In this document: positions 8,651 through 17,270 of the stretch, piece after piece | Numbering within the stretch: position 1 is the stretch's first letter | Layout: the number at the start of each line of letters is the position of its first letter | The notes under the pieces: model-generated | What the model saw: the letters and a program-made list of their open reading frames with translations, nothing else | Told to the model about the DNA's origin: nothing | Databases searched by the model: none | Program-made: the position numbers and the translations under genes | Source: JAJDTT01 sp022827025 | GTDB lineage: Bacteria > Acidobacteriota > UBA6911 > RPQK01 > JAJDTT01 | Reading direction: 5' to 3' | Length of the DNA: 64,000 bases | NCBI GenBank assembly: GCA_965203535.1 | Contig: OZ241897.1 | Location: 5,766,001 to 5,830,000, forward strand

Positions 8651-9385
8651 TCAATCGGACCCGGGCTGGTCCAGGTCCCGCGCCGCCTGGCTCAACGCGG
8701 TCACGGTTCGAGTCTCCAGATCCACCGACCAGATGAAGTGGACCTCCGAATCGGGCTCCGCGGCCGCAATGAGATCGATCCACAGGACAGGCACATCGTC
8801 CTTCACCAACCTCCACTCCTTGAACGCCTGCCCGGGGATCTTTCCTTCGGTGAGATCCCTGGCGGCAGCCGACTTTTCCAGGAGCAGCCGGTAGGCCGTC
8901 TCCGAGTCTCGCGTCTTCTTCAGAGACTCGACCTGGCGGGGCCCTCCATTCGGGTCCTCGCCGGAAGAGGCCGTTCCAATCTCCGGAACATTCGAAGCCG
9001 TCACGACGGGGACCGGCGCCTGAAAGACCACCTTCTGCTCGGCCGGCTTGGGAGGCGGGGGAGGCAGGCGATAGATGTGGGACCGGGTGACGTCGCGGGA
9101 AGCGGCCATCCACAGTTCCGATACCTGGAGGACCAGCTCATGACGGACCGCGGGGAACATGAGGAGATAGATGGTGCTGCCCATCACCCCCGTGAAGAAC
9201 GCCAGGTAGAGAACTTTGCCGAGGAAGGACGGGCCCGAAGGACCCGAAGGACCGGTCCTGTCCCGCCGAACCGCCACCCGGAGTCGACGGGCCTGTTCCT
9301 GCAGCTCTTCGACCGGGACCTGACTTTCGGATTCCGGAATTTCCTCCGGCGAGTTGTTCTCCGGGGATTCAGATTCTTCTTTCAC
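8651..9385 (-). CDS. single-pass membrane protein of unknown function
   Basis: 244 aa from GTG 9385, 9 bases after the prfB stop, so probably co-transcribed and perhaps translationally coupled. An acidic, Ser/Pro/Glu-rich head (1-45) is followed by one transmembrane segment (about 55-78, VLYLAFFTGVMGSTIYLLMF), a proline run (PPPPPKP near 110) and a soluble C-terminal domain (about 150-240). That domain ends in a mixed strand/helix region (VLWIDLIAAAEPDSEVHFIWSVD). The family was not recognised. Placement at the end of an envelope/translation operon gives no firm functional hint. Confidence 0.65.
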   Translation of the reverse strand: MKEESESPENNSPEEIPESESQVPVEELQEQARRLRVAVRRDRTGPSGPSGPSFLGKVLYLAFFTGVMGSTIYLLMFPAVRHELVLQVSELWMAASRDVTRSHIYRLPPPPPKPAEQKVVFQAPVPVVTASNVPEIGTASSGEDPNGGPRQVESLKKTRDSETAYRLLLEKSAAARDLTEGKIPGQAFKEWRLVKDDVPVLWIDLIAAAEPDSEVHFIWSVDLETRTVTALSQAARDLDQPGSD

Positions 9386-9394
9386 CTATGATCC

Positions 9395-10547
9395 CTAAAC
9401 ACCTTTAGAGTCGTTATTACTGGATCCGGTCCCCGAGATTCTCCCGCGCCGGCTCTTCTCCCGGCTACGCCGTTTCAAGTAGGCTTCGATGAAGAGGTCG
9501 ATTCCCCCGTCCAGCACCGAATCCACGTTCCCGATCTCGATCCGCGTCCGGTGGTCCTTGACCAGGCGATAGGGGTGCAGCACGTACGAACGGATCTGGC
9601 TGCCCCATGCGATATCGGCCTTGGAATCCTCGACCTCATCCAGTTCCTTCCGCCGCTTCTCCATTTCGTAGTCGTAGAGCTTGGCCCGGAGGACCTTCAT
9701 CGCCGTGTCCTTGTTCCGGTGCTGGGACCGTTCGTTCTGGCATTGAACGACGATTCCCGTCGGCAAATGGGTGATGCGGACGGCCGAGTCGGTGACGTTC
9801 ACGTGCTGCCCGCCGCTGCCGGAGGACCGGTAGGTGTCGATCTTGAGATCCTTCTCGTCGATGACGATCTGCACGCTGTCGTCGATCTCGGGTGAGACGA
9901 ACACCGAAGCGAACGATGTGTGGCGCCTGGCGGCGGCATCGTAAGGGGAGATGCGCACCAGGCGGTGGACGCCGATCTCGCTCAACAGGTACCCATACCC
10001 GTAGTCTCCTTGCGCCAGGAAGGTCGCCGACTTGATCCCGGCTTCCTCACCCTCCTGAAAGTCCACGATCTCCGCCTTGTAGCCCTGCTTTTCGGTCCAT
10101 CTCAGGTACATGCGCAGGAGCATCTGGGCCCAATCCTGGCTCTCGGTGCCGCCGGCGCCGGGATGGATGGTGACGATGGCGTTGCAGGCGTCGTGCCGGC
10201 CCGAGAGAAGCGTGTTCAACTCGGCTTCGGAGAGCCGATCCTCCAGGTCTCGGACCTGTTGCCGGATATCGTCGAGGACGTCCTCCCCTTCCCCTTCCAG
10301 CTCGATCAACACCTCCAGGTCCTCCAGCCCGTTCCCGCACTCCCGGGACAGCTCCAGGCTCCGGTGCAGGTAACGGCGGCGGCGGAGAACGTGTGGAGAC
10401 TCCTGGGCCCGGGTCCAGAAGGACGGGTCCGAGATCACCTTTTCGATCTGTTGGAGTTCCTTTTCCTTGGCCTCGACGTCAAAGATACTCCCACAGGTTG
10501 CCGATCCGGGTCCTCAGATCGCGATAGCGTTCCTGAATATCCTCCAT
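9395..10547 (-). CDS. prfB: peptide chain release factor 2, with programmed +1 frameshift
   Basis: The main frame (from codon at 10438 down to 9395) carries the class I release-factor core: HPGAGGTESQDWA, the catalytic SGSGGQHVN loop that hydrolyses peptidyl-tRNA, and NERSQHRNKD. The true start is ATG 10547 in the zero frame, giving MEDIQERYRDLRTRIGNLW up to CTT, then in-frame TGA at 10481-10479. Slipping +1 over CTT TGA C continues into DVEAKEKELQQIEK and the rest, for about 383 aa. This is the classic RF2 autoregulation: low RF2 slows UGA recognition and allows the shift. RF2 releases at UGA and UAA. The C-terminus is a little long and basic/Ser-rich compared with E. coli (365 aa). Confidence 0.95.
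10478..10493 (-). promoter_or_regulatory. prfB +1 recoding site
   Basis: On the minus strand the sequence reads TGGGAGTATCTTTGAC. A Shine-Dalgarno-like GGGAG stands three bases before the slippery CTT, and the UGA stop (10481-10479) is followed by C, the poorest termination context. The same elements in the same spacing drive the frameshift in most bacterial prfB genes. Confidence 0.93.
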
Positions 10548-10634
10548 GGCGGCGGCCTCCCTGATTTCAGCGTACGGATTCCGGCGGTGGCGCTTTCCGG
10601 GCGGTGCGTGTCGATCAGAAGTCACGGCGACGCC

Positions 10635-12125
10635 TCAACGCCGTCTCCGCGGAAAAACCAGACCGAGAAGAGCCAAGCCAGCCAGAAACATATTAATCCA
10701 TTCGCCCACCCGGGAGTAAACGGTCCGGTAGGAACTCGACTGGACCGTGTCGATCAGCAGTCCCTCCTCGAAGAGGCCCGTCCGGCTGCGAACGGCGCCC
10801 GTGGCGTCGATGTGGGCCGAGTAGCCGCTGTTGGCGCAGCGCAGCAGGGGACGGCGCTGTTCGATGGCCCGAAAAGCGCCGAACTGGAAGTGTTGCATCG
10901 GAGCCGCCGTCGTGCCGTACCAAGTGTCGTTGGTGATGTTGACGAGGATCTGGGCCCCGTTCCGGACGAAGTCCCGGGCCAACTCGGGGAAAATGCCCTC
11001 GAAGCAGATCAGGGTCGCGAACCGGACCCCGGAGACCTGGCCCAGGACATATTCCTGCCCGGATTGGAACCCGCCCACCTCCTGAACCAGAGGCGAGGCG
11101 AATGCCAGCCACTCCGCCATCGGAACGTACTCCCCAAAGGGAACCAGGTGGATCTTGTCGTAGCGGTAGGACGCCGTTTCCCCGCCCTCCAGGAGGTAGG
11201 CGCTGTTGAAATAGCGGTTCGACGGGGGCCGTTCGATGGAGGTGACGTTCATCACCAGGGGAACCCCCGACGCCTGGACCTGGCGCTGCCAGAACGCCCG
11301 GAATTCGGAGTCTGCCGTAAACAGGTAGGGGTTCTGAGCCTCCGGGAAGATCACCCAGTCGACTCCTGCTTCGACCGCCTTCCCGTAGTGCCGGGGAAGG
11401 TCGTCGAAGTACTTTTCCGCATAGTGCCGCCCATCGGCGAAGAGCCCCACGTCGGGCTGCACCAGGGCGACGCGCAGTTCCGCGCCCGGAGGCGGGGTCC
11501 AGACGTGGCACCGGTACCACCCATAGAGATTGGCTCCGGCGAAGCAGAGCGCAAACAGGGCCGGGATTCTCCAGCTCCGGTCTCGAAGGACCGCTACCAG
11601 GGCGGCATTCCCCAGCAGCACCAGAAAGGAGATCAGGTAGACGCCGCTCAGGTCCGCCACCTGCACGATCCAGCGGTACGGGAACTGCGTGTGGCCCACC
11701 AACGCCCAGGGGAATCCGTTGACCGTGTAGTAGTTGCGCAGCAGTTCGGTCAGGACCCAGAGGCCCGGAACCGACCAGAGAGCGATGCCGGCGGACCGCC
11801 GGGCCACAGCGTGCGTCAGAAGGGAAAAAGGAAGCAGGAACAGGTCCAGCAACAGGATCATGAGCCCGAAGATGAGAGCGGAGGTGAACCAGTCCAGATT
11901 GCCGTACTCGACCAGTACGCGCGGAATCCAGTAGAGGACTCCGCCGAAGTAGAGGGACGAGAAGATCAGGTGTCCCGCCAGAATCCGCCGCCGGGAACCG
12001 GTCTCCAGGAGGAACTGCAGGTAGGGAGCCAGTGTGACCCAGGCCAGGGGGAAGAGGGAAAATCCGGGGAAGGCCAGGCAGATCCCGATCCCGGAGACCA
12101 GCGGACGCAGCGCCCAGCGTGTCAT
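10635..12125 (-). CDS. lnt: apolipoprotein N-acyltransferase
   Basis: 496 aa from ATG 12125, which overlaps the stop of the SPOR gene by four bases (ATGA). A longer frame upstream is out of register with the SPOR gene and low in hydrophobicity, so it was rejected. Residues 1-200 hold about six hydrophobic segments. The C-terminal half is a nitrilase (CN-hydrolase) domain with the catalytic triad Glu 262 (IFPEAQNPY), Lys 324 (YDKIHLVPFGEY) and Cys 374 (LICFEGIFPE). Lnt adds the third acyl chain to the N-terminal cysteine of lipoproteins in the inner membrane, letting them be sorted to the outer membrane. The family's C-terminal membrane segment is present near the end (INMFLAGLALLGLVF). Confidence 0.96.
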   Translation of the reverse strand: MTRWALRPLVSGIGICLAFPGFSLFPLAWVTLAPYLQFLLETGSRRRILAGHLIFSSLYFGGVLYWIPRVLVEYGNLDWFTSALIFGLMILLLDLFLLPFSLLTHAVARRSAGIALWSVPGLWVLTELLRNYYTVNGFPWALVGHTQFPYRWIVQVADLSGVYLISFLVLLGNAALVAVLRDRSWRIPALFALCFAGANLYGWYRCHVWTPPPGAELRVALVQPDVGLFADGRHYAEKYFDDLPRHYGKAVEAGVDWVIFPEAQNPYLFTADSEFRAFWQRQVQASGVPLVMNVTSIERPPSNRYFNSAYLLEGGETASYRYDKIHLVPFGEYVPMAEWLAFASPLVQEVGGFQSGQEYVLGQVSGVRFATLICFEGIFPELARDFVRNGAQILVNITNDTWYGTTAAPMQHFQFGAFRAIEQRRPLLRCANSGYSAHIDATGAVRSRTGLFEEGLLIDTVQSSSYRTVYSRVGEWINMFLAGLALLGLVFPRRRR

Positions 12126-12682
12126 GGAGACTTGGACATGCTCCGGACGTAGGTGGTGAACCCGTCGTCGGACAATCGCCGGGCCCAGCGGTAGGCTTCC
12201 GTGTCGGTGGAAAACTCGCCGACCCACACCAGGTAAAAAGGATTGTTCGGGCCCGGCCGGCGAATCACGGCCGGGTAATCCCTGACCTGCGCCCTCATCA
12301 TCATTCGCCTCGCCGCTTGTTCCTGCTCCGTAGCGGCGATTTGGACCGTGTAAAGGCTTCCGTCGGACGGGGCAGCTTGGGCGTCGCCCATGGCACCGGC
12401 GTCCCGTGAGCCTTGTTGCGGGAGGGGAGAAGACTCGGCGCCGGCCGCGTCCGCACCCCGGGTCGCCGGGTCGTTCAGGCGCCCGTAGAACTCCAACCGT
12501 GTCGTCGAATCGGACCCGGAGGCGCCGACGTCCGCCGGAGCCGCGAAACGCGCCGGCTCCGCCTCCACCGGGAAACTGCGGCCCACGTAGAGGCCGAGGA
12601 GGAAGAACCCGGTTACCGTCAGGAGAGTGAGCACATAAAGGTGAACGATCTCTCTCCAATCAATCTTCGGAATCACCGCCAC
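12122..12682 (-). CDS. SPOR-domain membrane protein
   Basis: 186 aa from GTG 12682. One transmembrane segment (about 15-34, LYVLTLLTVTGFFLLGLYVG), a Ser/Ala/Pro linker, and a C-terminal SPOR domain (about 110-184) with YTVQIAATEQEQAARRMM and NPFYLVWVGEFSTDTEAYRWA. SPOR domains bind denuded peptidoglycan strands, often at the division septum. The start overlaps the end of the slipin gene by 23 bases and the end overlaps lnt by 4, so translation is probably coupled. Confidence 0.85.
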   Translation of the reverse strand: MAVIPKIDWREIVHLYVLTLLTVTGFFLLGLYVGRSFPVEAEPARFAAPADVGASGSDSTTRLEFYGRLNDPATRGADAAGAESSPLPQQGSRDAGAMGDAQAAPSDGSLYTVQIAATEQEQAARRMMMRAQVRDYPAVIRRPGPNNPFYLVWVGEFSTDTEAYRWARRLSDDGFTTYVRSMSKSP

Positions 12683-13457
12683 TTTGAGCCCCGGCCTTCT
12701 TGGCGATCTTAATCAGGGGAGACAGGAGGTCCATGGGGATGGGGAATACGATGGTGGAATTCTGCTCGGTGGCGATCTCCGACAGTGTCGAGAGATAGCG
12801 CAACTGCAGCGAGACCGGCTCCTGGGAAAGGGTGCTGCCCGCTTCCTGCAGGCGCGCGGCCGCCTGGAACTCGCCTTCGGCATGGATCACCTTGGCTCTT
12901 CGTTCCCGCTCGGCTTCGGCCTGCCGGGCCATGGCCCGCTGCATCTCCGCCGGAAGATCCACGGTCTTGATCTCCACCAGGGAAACCTTGATTCCCCAGG
13001 GATCCGTGTGCTGATCCAGAATCGACTGCAGCCGATCGTTGAGCTCTTCCCGTTTGCTCAACAAGTCATCCAGCTCCACCTGTCCCAGGACCGAGCGCAG
13101 GGTCGTCTGGGAGAGCTGGGAGGTGGCGTACAAGTAGTTCTCCACCGATACGACGGCGCTGTTCGGCTCGATGACACGAAAATAGACGATGGCGTTGACC
13201 TTGACCGAGACGTTGTCCTTGGTGATGACGTCCTGGGCCGGGACGTCCATGGCCACCATCCTCAGACTGATGCGCTCCATGCGGTCGATGGGCCAGAAGA
13301 CCAGGATCAATCCGGGACCCTTCGATTCGGGCAGGAGTCTTCCGAGACGGAAAATGACTCCACGCTCATACTCCCTCAGCACATTGACGACCGAGAGCAC
13401 GTAGAGAATGACGATGCCGACCAGCACTATGGTTGAAAACGGAATACCTTCAAACAT
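12660..13457 (-). CDS. slipin (stomatin/prohibitin-type SPFH protein)
   Basis: 265 aa. ATG 13457 was chosen because GGAGG stands 5 bases upstream; a GTG at 13469 would add four residues. An N-terminal membrane hairpin (about 3-24) is followed by the SPFH domain: REYERGVIFRLGR, the VSVKVNAIVYFRV strand, TLRSVLGQVELDDLL and VEIKTVDLPAEMQRAMARQAEAERERRAKVI, then a coiled tail. Prokaryotic slipins form membrane microdomain assemblies and are nearly always encoded with an NfeD-type protease, as here (48-76 bases upstream). The family is clear; the cellular role is known only in general terms. Confidence 0.93.
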   Translation of the reverse strand: MFEGIPFSTIVLVGIVILYVLSVVNVLREYERGVIFRLGRLLPESKGPGLILVFWPIDRMERISLRMVAMDVPAQDVITKDNVSVKVNAIVYFRVIEPNSAVVSVENYLYATSQLSQTTLRSVLGQVELDDLLSKREELNDRLQSILDQHTDPWGIKVSLVEIKTVDLPAEMQRAMARQAEAERERRAKVIHAEGEFQAAARLQEAGSTLSQEPVSLQLRYLSTLSEIATEQNSTIVFPIPMDLLSPLIKIAKKAGAQSGGDSED

Positions 13458-13517
13458 GGAAACCTCCACTCCTGCAGGAAGACCCGCACTGATTTCGGAC
13501 GAATCGACTCGGGCCCC

Positions 13518-14825
13518 TCACTCCTCTTTCTCTGTAGCCGTGGCCAAAGATACTCCCGACCCGGCGTAGGGCTCAACGACCAGGAGCAGATTCCTGGAAG
13601 CCACCACCTTGACCCGGGCGCCCTGGGGAATCGATGTCGCCGACACCGCTTTCCATCGTTCCCCGGCGACCAGCGCCCAACCCTCATCCCCTTCGATGGG
13701 GGTCTGGGCCACGCCATACAATCCCACCATCCCCCGCGTCCCGGTGGTGACTCTCAATCGCACCGACTTCACGGTGAGGTGCAGCAGGAGGATGGCAATC
13801 AGGGCGAACGGAATGGCGACCGCCACGGCCAGCCCGTAGCTGATCCGGAGCTCGGGAAAGGGAGAGTCCACCAGAAACAGGAAGCCCAAAATCATAGCGA
13901 CGGTTCCTCCGGCACCGAGAATCCCGAATCCCTGAACCGTGACCTCGGCCACGAACAAACCCAGGGCCAGGAGGATGAGCAGAATCCCGATGTAGTTCAC
14001 GGGAAGCAGCGAGAATCCGAGAAGGGCCAGGAGCAGGCTGATCCCTCCCAACACTCCCGGAAGAATCAGGCCCGGGTTCGAAAACTCCAGGTAGAGCCCC
14101 AGCAGGCCGATCACGCCCAGGATGAGGGCGACGTTGGGATTGGCGATGGAGCTGAGGATTTTCTGGCGGAACGTCATCTCGACGACCCGAACATCCTGGC
14201 CTTCGGCCGTCAGAACCTGGGAGGCTCCCGAAAAACGCTTGATCTGCCGTCCCTCCAGGGCCGCCATGAGTTCGCTCTCGTCGCCCGCGACCAAGTCGAT
14301 GAGTCCTCCGTCAAGGGCTTCCTGAGCGGTATAGGACTTGCTCTCCAGGACTCCCTTCTCGGCCAGTTCGTAGTTGCGCTTCCGCTGTTGGACGATGGCC
14401 CTCAAACCCGCCACGGCGTCGTTTTTCACCTTCTCCAGCATGATCTTGTTCTCCATGCCGAAGGGAAACACGGGATGCGCCGCGCCGGTGTTGGTTCCGG
14501 GAGCCATGACCGCGACGTCTGCCGAGAGCAGGATGAAGAAGCCGGCGGACGCGGCGCGGGCCCCCTGGGGAGCGACGAAGCAGACGACGGGAACCGGTGA
14601 ATTCAGGATGCTCTGGATGATCTCCTGCATGGAGATGCCCAGGCCGCCCGGCGTGGCCAGGCGGATCAAGAGGAATTCGGCATTCGAATCCTCGGCCTGT
14701 CCGATGGCGGAAGTGATGAATTCGGAGGTGATGGGATCGATGGGCCCGTCGATTTCCACCTTCAGGATTTCGGCTTGCGCAACCGGCATCGAGAGGAGCA
14801 GGAGCAGGCCGAGAGCCCTCTTCAT
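13518..14825 (-). CDS. NfeD-type membrane serine protease (ClpP-like plus NfeD domain)
   Basis: 435 aa from ATG 14825, chosen because a signal peptide follows immediately (MKRALGLLLLLSMPVAQA); an upstream in-frame extension lacks one. Residues 20-210 are a ClpP-like protease domain with the predicted nucleophile Ser 93 in ARAASAG and Lys near 134, the spacing seen in the archaeal PH1510 protease. Four or five membrane segments (about 225-345) and a C-terminal NfeD OB-fold (about 370-425, GTRGMVGLYGVAQT) complete the long form. The archaeal homologue cleaves the C-terminal hydrophobic tail of its partner stomatin. The slipin gene lies directly downstream. Confidence 0.92.
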   Translation of the reverse strand: MKRALGLLLLLSMPVAQAEILKVEIDGPIDPITSEFITSAIGQAEDSNAEFLLIRLATPGGLGISMQEIIQSILNSPVPVVCFVAPQGARAASAGFFILLSADVAVMAPGTNTGAAHPVFPFGMENKIMLEKVKNDAVAGLRAIVQQRKRNYELAEKGVLESKSYTAQEALDGGLIDLVAGDESELMAALEGRQIKRFSGASQVLTAEGQDVRVVEMTFRQKILSSIANPNVALILGVIGLLGLYLEFSNPGLILPGVLGGISLLLALLGFSLLPVNYIGILLILLALGLFVAEVTVQGFGILGAGGTVAMILGFLFLVDSPFPELRISYGLAVAVAIPFALIAILLLHLTVKSVRLRVTTGTRGMVGLYGVAQTPIEGDEGWALVAGERWKAVSATSIPQGARVKVVASRNLLLVVEPYAGSGVSLATATEKEE

Positions 14826-15178
14826 CAGACCAGCGATCTTATCAGTCCCGGGAGAAACTCGCCAAGGTGACCGGCCGGACACGGACCCTGCCCCAAGTCG
14901 AGGAACGCGGCCAGCGGGGTCCTTTGAAGGGGCACCCCAACGGAAATTCACTATAAATAGTAAATTCTGACCCGTTGTTCACCTTTCATAGATAATTTCG
15001 GCCCTTGTCACGAAATCGAGAATTGGATAGCAGCTCCCCCACCGGCCCCGGTCCAGCGAAATCCTGCGAGAAAAAGGCGGCCTGGGAACGGAGGCTTTCC
15101 GGCCGGCGGTTCCGATCCGGCGGCGAAGAGGGGGACAAGAATGCCCCCCCCTCCGGGTGCGGCTGCTATACTTCATCC
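14826..15178. other. divergent intergenic region, nfeD / moaD
   Basis: 353 bases between the divergent nfeD and moaD genes. It contains an AT-rich patch (about 14943-15003) unlike the surrounding DNA, which may hold promoters, and then a stretch of dyad repeats (15032-15150). A TATACT hexamer at about 15167-15172 lies just before the moaD GTG, but no convincing -35 was seen. No gene was found; the minus-strand frame 14979-15176 only reads through the repeat. Confidence 0.5.
15032..15150. repeat. intergenic dyad-repeat cluster, inverted partial copy
   Basis: The first 46 bases (AGCTCCCCCACCGGCCCCGG onward to GCGAGAAAAAGG) are the reverse complement of segments at about 16565-16606 and 20217-20258 that flank the McrBC genes. 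Near the end is a GGGGGACAAGAATGCCCCCC dyad, the same unit type as GGGCGACAAGAATGTCGCCC in those clusters. Confidence 0.7.
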
Positions 15179-15433
15179 GTGGTCGTCAAGATCTGCCTCT
15201 TCGCCTCCCTGCGGGACGTGGTGGGCCAGTCCGAAATCGTCATCGACTCGGTCCCGCCGGGAAACACGGCGCGTCAGGTGTTCCACCGGCTGGCGAGCCG
15301 GTTCCCCGGCCTGCGGCGTTACCGGAAGGCGCTCCTGGTGGCCGTCAACCAGGAGTACTCGAACTGGGACCACGAGCTCTCGCCCGGGGACGAGATCGCT
15401 TTCTTTCCCCCCGTCAGCGGAGGAGCCACATGA
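15179..15433 (+). CDS. moaD: molybdopterin synthase sulfur-carrier subunit
   Basis: 84 aa from GTG 15179. Ubiquitin-like beta-grasp protein: VKICLFASLRDVVGQSEIVID opens the fold and SPGDEIAFFPPVSGG is the canonical end. MoaD carries a thiocarboxylate on its terminal glycine for molybdopterin synthesis with MoaE. Here two residues, Ala-Thr, follow the double glycine, whereas the functional form must end in Gly-Gly. The stop codon overlaps the moaE start (ATGA at 15430-15433). No ribosome-binding site is obvious, so the exact start is uncertain. Confidence 0.85.
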   Translation: MVVKICLFASLRDVVGQSEIVIDSVPPGNTARQVFHRLASRFPGLRRYRKALLVAVNQEYSNWDHELSPGDEIAFFPPVSGGAT

Positions 15434-15843
15434 TCGAGCTGGTGACGACTCCCATCGACCGGGAGCAGGTGGTCCGCAGCGTCGCTTCTCCTCAAGCGGG
15501 CGCCGTGGCCACCTTCGACGGCGTGGTGCGGGACCACGCCCGGGGCAAGTCAGTCACCCATCTCTACTACGACGCCTACCCGGAAATGGCCAGGATCGAG
15601 ATGGCCAAGATCCGCAAGCAGGCCCTTGAGAGGTGGCCGCTTCACGGATTGGCCATCGTCCATCGAACCGGAAGGCTGGAGGTCGGCGAGAGCAGCGTCT
15701 TCATCGCCGTCGCCTCGGCCCATCGCGGGGACGCGTTCGAGGCCTGCCGGTTCGTCATCGACACGCTCAAGACCTCGGTCCCCATCTGGAAGAAGGAACA
15801 CTACCGGGACGGCGAGGTCTGGATCGAGGGTTACGGAGCATGA
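15430..15843 (+). CDS. moaE: molybdopterin synthase catalytic subunit
   Basis: 137 aa from ATG 15430. MoaE landmarks: GAVATFDGVVRDHARGKSV near the start, YYDAYPEMARIEM, the HRTGRLEVGESSVFIAVASAHR block and the C-terminal PIWKKEHYRDG with the active-site lysines. MoaE converts precursor Z (cPMP) to molybdopterin using two MoaD thiocarboxylates. It overlaps moaD by 4 bases and the next gene by 4 bases. Confidence 0.95.
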   Translation: MIELVTTPIDREQVVRSVASPQAGAVATFDGVVRDHARGKSVTHLYYDAYPEMARIEMAKIRKQALERWPLHGLAIVHRTGRLEVGESSVFIAVASAHRGDAFEACRFVIDTLKTSVPIWKKEHYRDGEVWIEGYGA

Positions 15844-16316
15844 AAGCTATCGTCTTGACCGTCAGTGACGGCTGCTACCACGGCCAAAGGCCCGATCGTT
15901 CCGGACAGGCTCTGACAAAGCAGCTCCGGGAAGCGGGATGGGAGGTGACGGCGAACCGCATCGTCCCGGATGAGACGGCCGATATTCAGGAACAGGTCCA
16001 CGCCTGCTGCGATTCCGGCGACACCAAACTCATGGTGATGACGGGCGGCACCGGACTCGGCCCCAGGGACGTGACGCCGGAGGCCGTTCGGCCCCTGCTG
16101 AGCAAAGAGGCCTCGGGCCTCGCCGAGCTCATGCGCCTGGAGGGTCTGAAGAAGACCCCCTTCGCCGCCCTCTCCCGCTCCCTGGCCGGAGCCCGCGGCC
16201 AGACGCTGATCCTCTGCCTCCCGGGAAGCCCCAAAGGCGCCACCGAATCGCTGGACGCCGTCCTCAAGCTGCTCCCCCACGCCGTGGACCTCCTCCAGGG
16301 CCGGACCGGCCACTGA
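15840..16316 (+). CDS. mog: molybdopterin adenylyltransferase-type protein (MogA/MoaB family)
   Basis: 158 aa from ATG 15840, overlapping moaE. MPT-binding fold: AIVLTVSDGCYHGQRPDRSG, the TGGTGLGPRDVTPEA motif that binds the pterin, and LCLPGSPKGATESLDAV. The family activates molybdopterin by adenylation before molybdenum insertion. Sequence by eye does not separate MogA from MoaB. moaA, moaC and moeA are not in the window, so this is a partial cofactor operon. Confidence 0.9.
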   Translation: MKAIVLTVSDGCYHGQRPDRSGQALTKQLREAGWEVTANRIVPDETADIQEQVHACCDSGDTKLMVMTGGTGLGPRDVTPEAVRPLLSKEASGLAELMRLEGLKKTPFAALSRSLAGARGQTLILCLPGSPKGATESLDAVLKLLPHAVDLLQGRTGH

Positions 16317-16533
16317 TTGCCTGGAGTATCCATGTTGCAAGTGAAGGAGCGGCGTCATCCTTGGCGCCGTCTTACGACCTCGCATTCAAGAAAAACCGGA
16401 CGGCCGCATCGGCTCTCCCCGCCCGTGTTCTTCCTCACCCCTCCCCCAGCCCGAAAACGAACGGAAGGACCGATCTCCCTTCGTCTGAGAAAACCATGCC
16501 CCCCCCGGAGGGGGGACTTTTAGTCCCCCCGTG

Positions 16534-16561
16534 GGAGTGGGGGTAGGAAACCCCCCACTCC
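16534..16561. repeat. 28-base hairpin, copy 1
   Basis: Arms GGAGTGGGGG and CCCCCACTCC around an 8-base loop. The same hairpin recurs at 20180-20207 and 31178-31205. No T-run follows, so it is not a classical intrinsic terminator. Confidence 0.8.
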
Positions 16562-16827
16562 TTTTCACGCAGGATTTCGCCGGACCGGGGCCGGTGGGGG
16601 AGCTCCGAAGAAAAGCCCCAAGACGTCCAGCCGCCGAGCTTCGAGCACACCCAACGCTCGAAAGAGGGCGACAAGAATGTCGCCCCTCCAAACGAGCACC
16701 GGCGTCCTTCCGGGCACCGACCGGGACGGGCGTCGGAGCGGCGTCCTTCCGGGCGCCGACTGGGAAGGACGTCCGGAGCGGCGTGTTTCACGCGCCGACT
16801 GGGACGGGCGTCTTTCCAGGCGCCCGT

Positions 16828-16955
16828 CTCCAGAATGACAATACGGCGAAAGAATACGGGGCACCTGAAACACGCCCCTCCCAATGGGCGACAAGAATGT
16901 CGCCCCTCCTGGCGTGTTTCGGACCGAAGAGGGCATCCACAAGGGGTGCCCCTAC
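16828..16955 (+). repeat. direct repeat flanking mcrBC, left copy
   Basis: About 128 contiguous bases starting CTCCAGAATGACAATACGG and ending AAGGGGTGCCCCTAC. The same sequence appears in the same orientation right of mcrBC, split into two pieces (19983-20027 and 20285-20369), with only scattered substitutions. Confidence 0.8.
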
Positions 16956-17270
16956 GGGGATTCGAAATCGAGGCTCGACCCGATACGAATACATGGTTTT
17001 GCGGGACGCCACAGTAGCTTGTGGGCACCTTTGGGAGCGGTGTACGTGGCGGTGTGGGCGTCGCGTAGGTCAGGGGGGAGGTAGAGTGTTTATCAGCGAC
17101 CGCGGACACGGGACCTCACTCCTTGGTTCCGTTTTTCATGGGCGACGCTGTGCTTGAAACGGCGTCGCGCAGTCGCCATCGTTGGGCCGCTCGTCCAAAG
17201 TGGGCGTGCTAAGTTTATCGTGTCGAACAGCTTGTGATTGGCGCCCGTTTCCGTCTGAGAGGGTGAAGCG

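Larger units (their letters stand above)
16317..17270. other. non-coding dyad-repeat cluster left of mcrBC
   Basis: About 950 bases with no credible gene. It is a mosaic of short perfect or near-perfect dyads: GGGGGGACTTTTAGTCCCCCC (about 16510-16530), a 28-base hairpin, GGGCGACAAGAATGTCGCCC twice (about 16667 and 16889) and a GCATCCACAAGGGGTGCCCC unit. GGCGTCCTTCCGGGC-type phrases recur three times at 16700-16810. Open frames through it in several registers read the same words and have no start or domain support. The last 200 bases before mcrB (17070-17270) are unique sequence and should hold its promoter. Confidence 0.8.

Noticed and set aside
9395..10438. prfB as a truncated gene starting at 10438
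   Set aside because: The programmed frameshift at 10481 restores the full-length protein; there is no mutation.
10635..12659. 674-codon version of lnt
   Set aside because: The first ~178 codons lie out of frame inside the SPOR gene and are not hydrophobic; the true start is the ATG overlapping the SPOR stop.
16317..17157. Open frames across the repeat mosaic
   Set aside because: They only translate the dyad repeats, recur in several registers and lack start signals.
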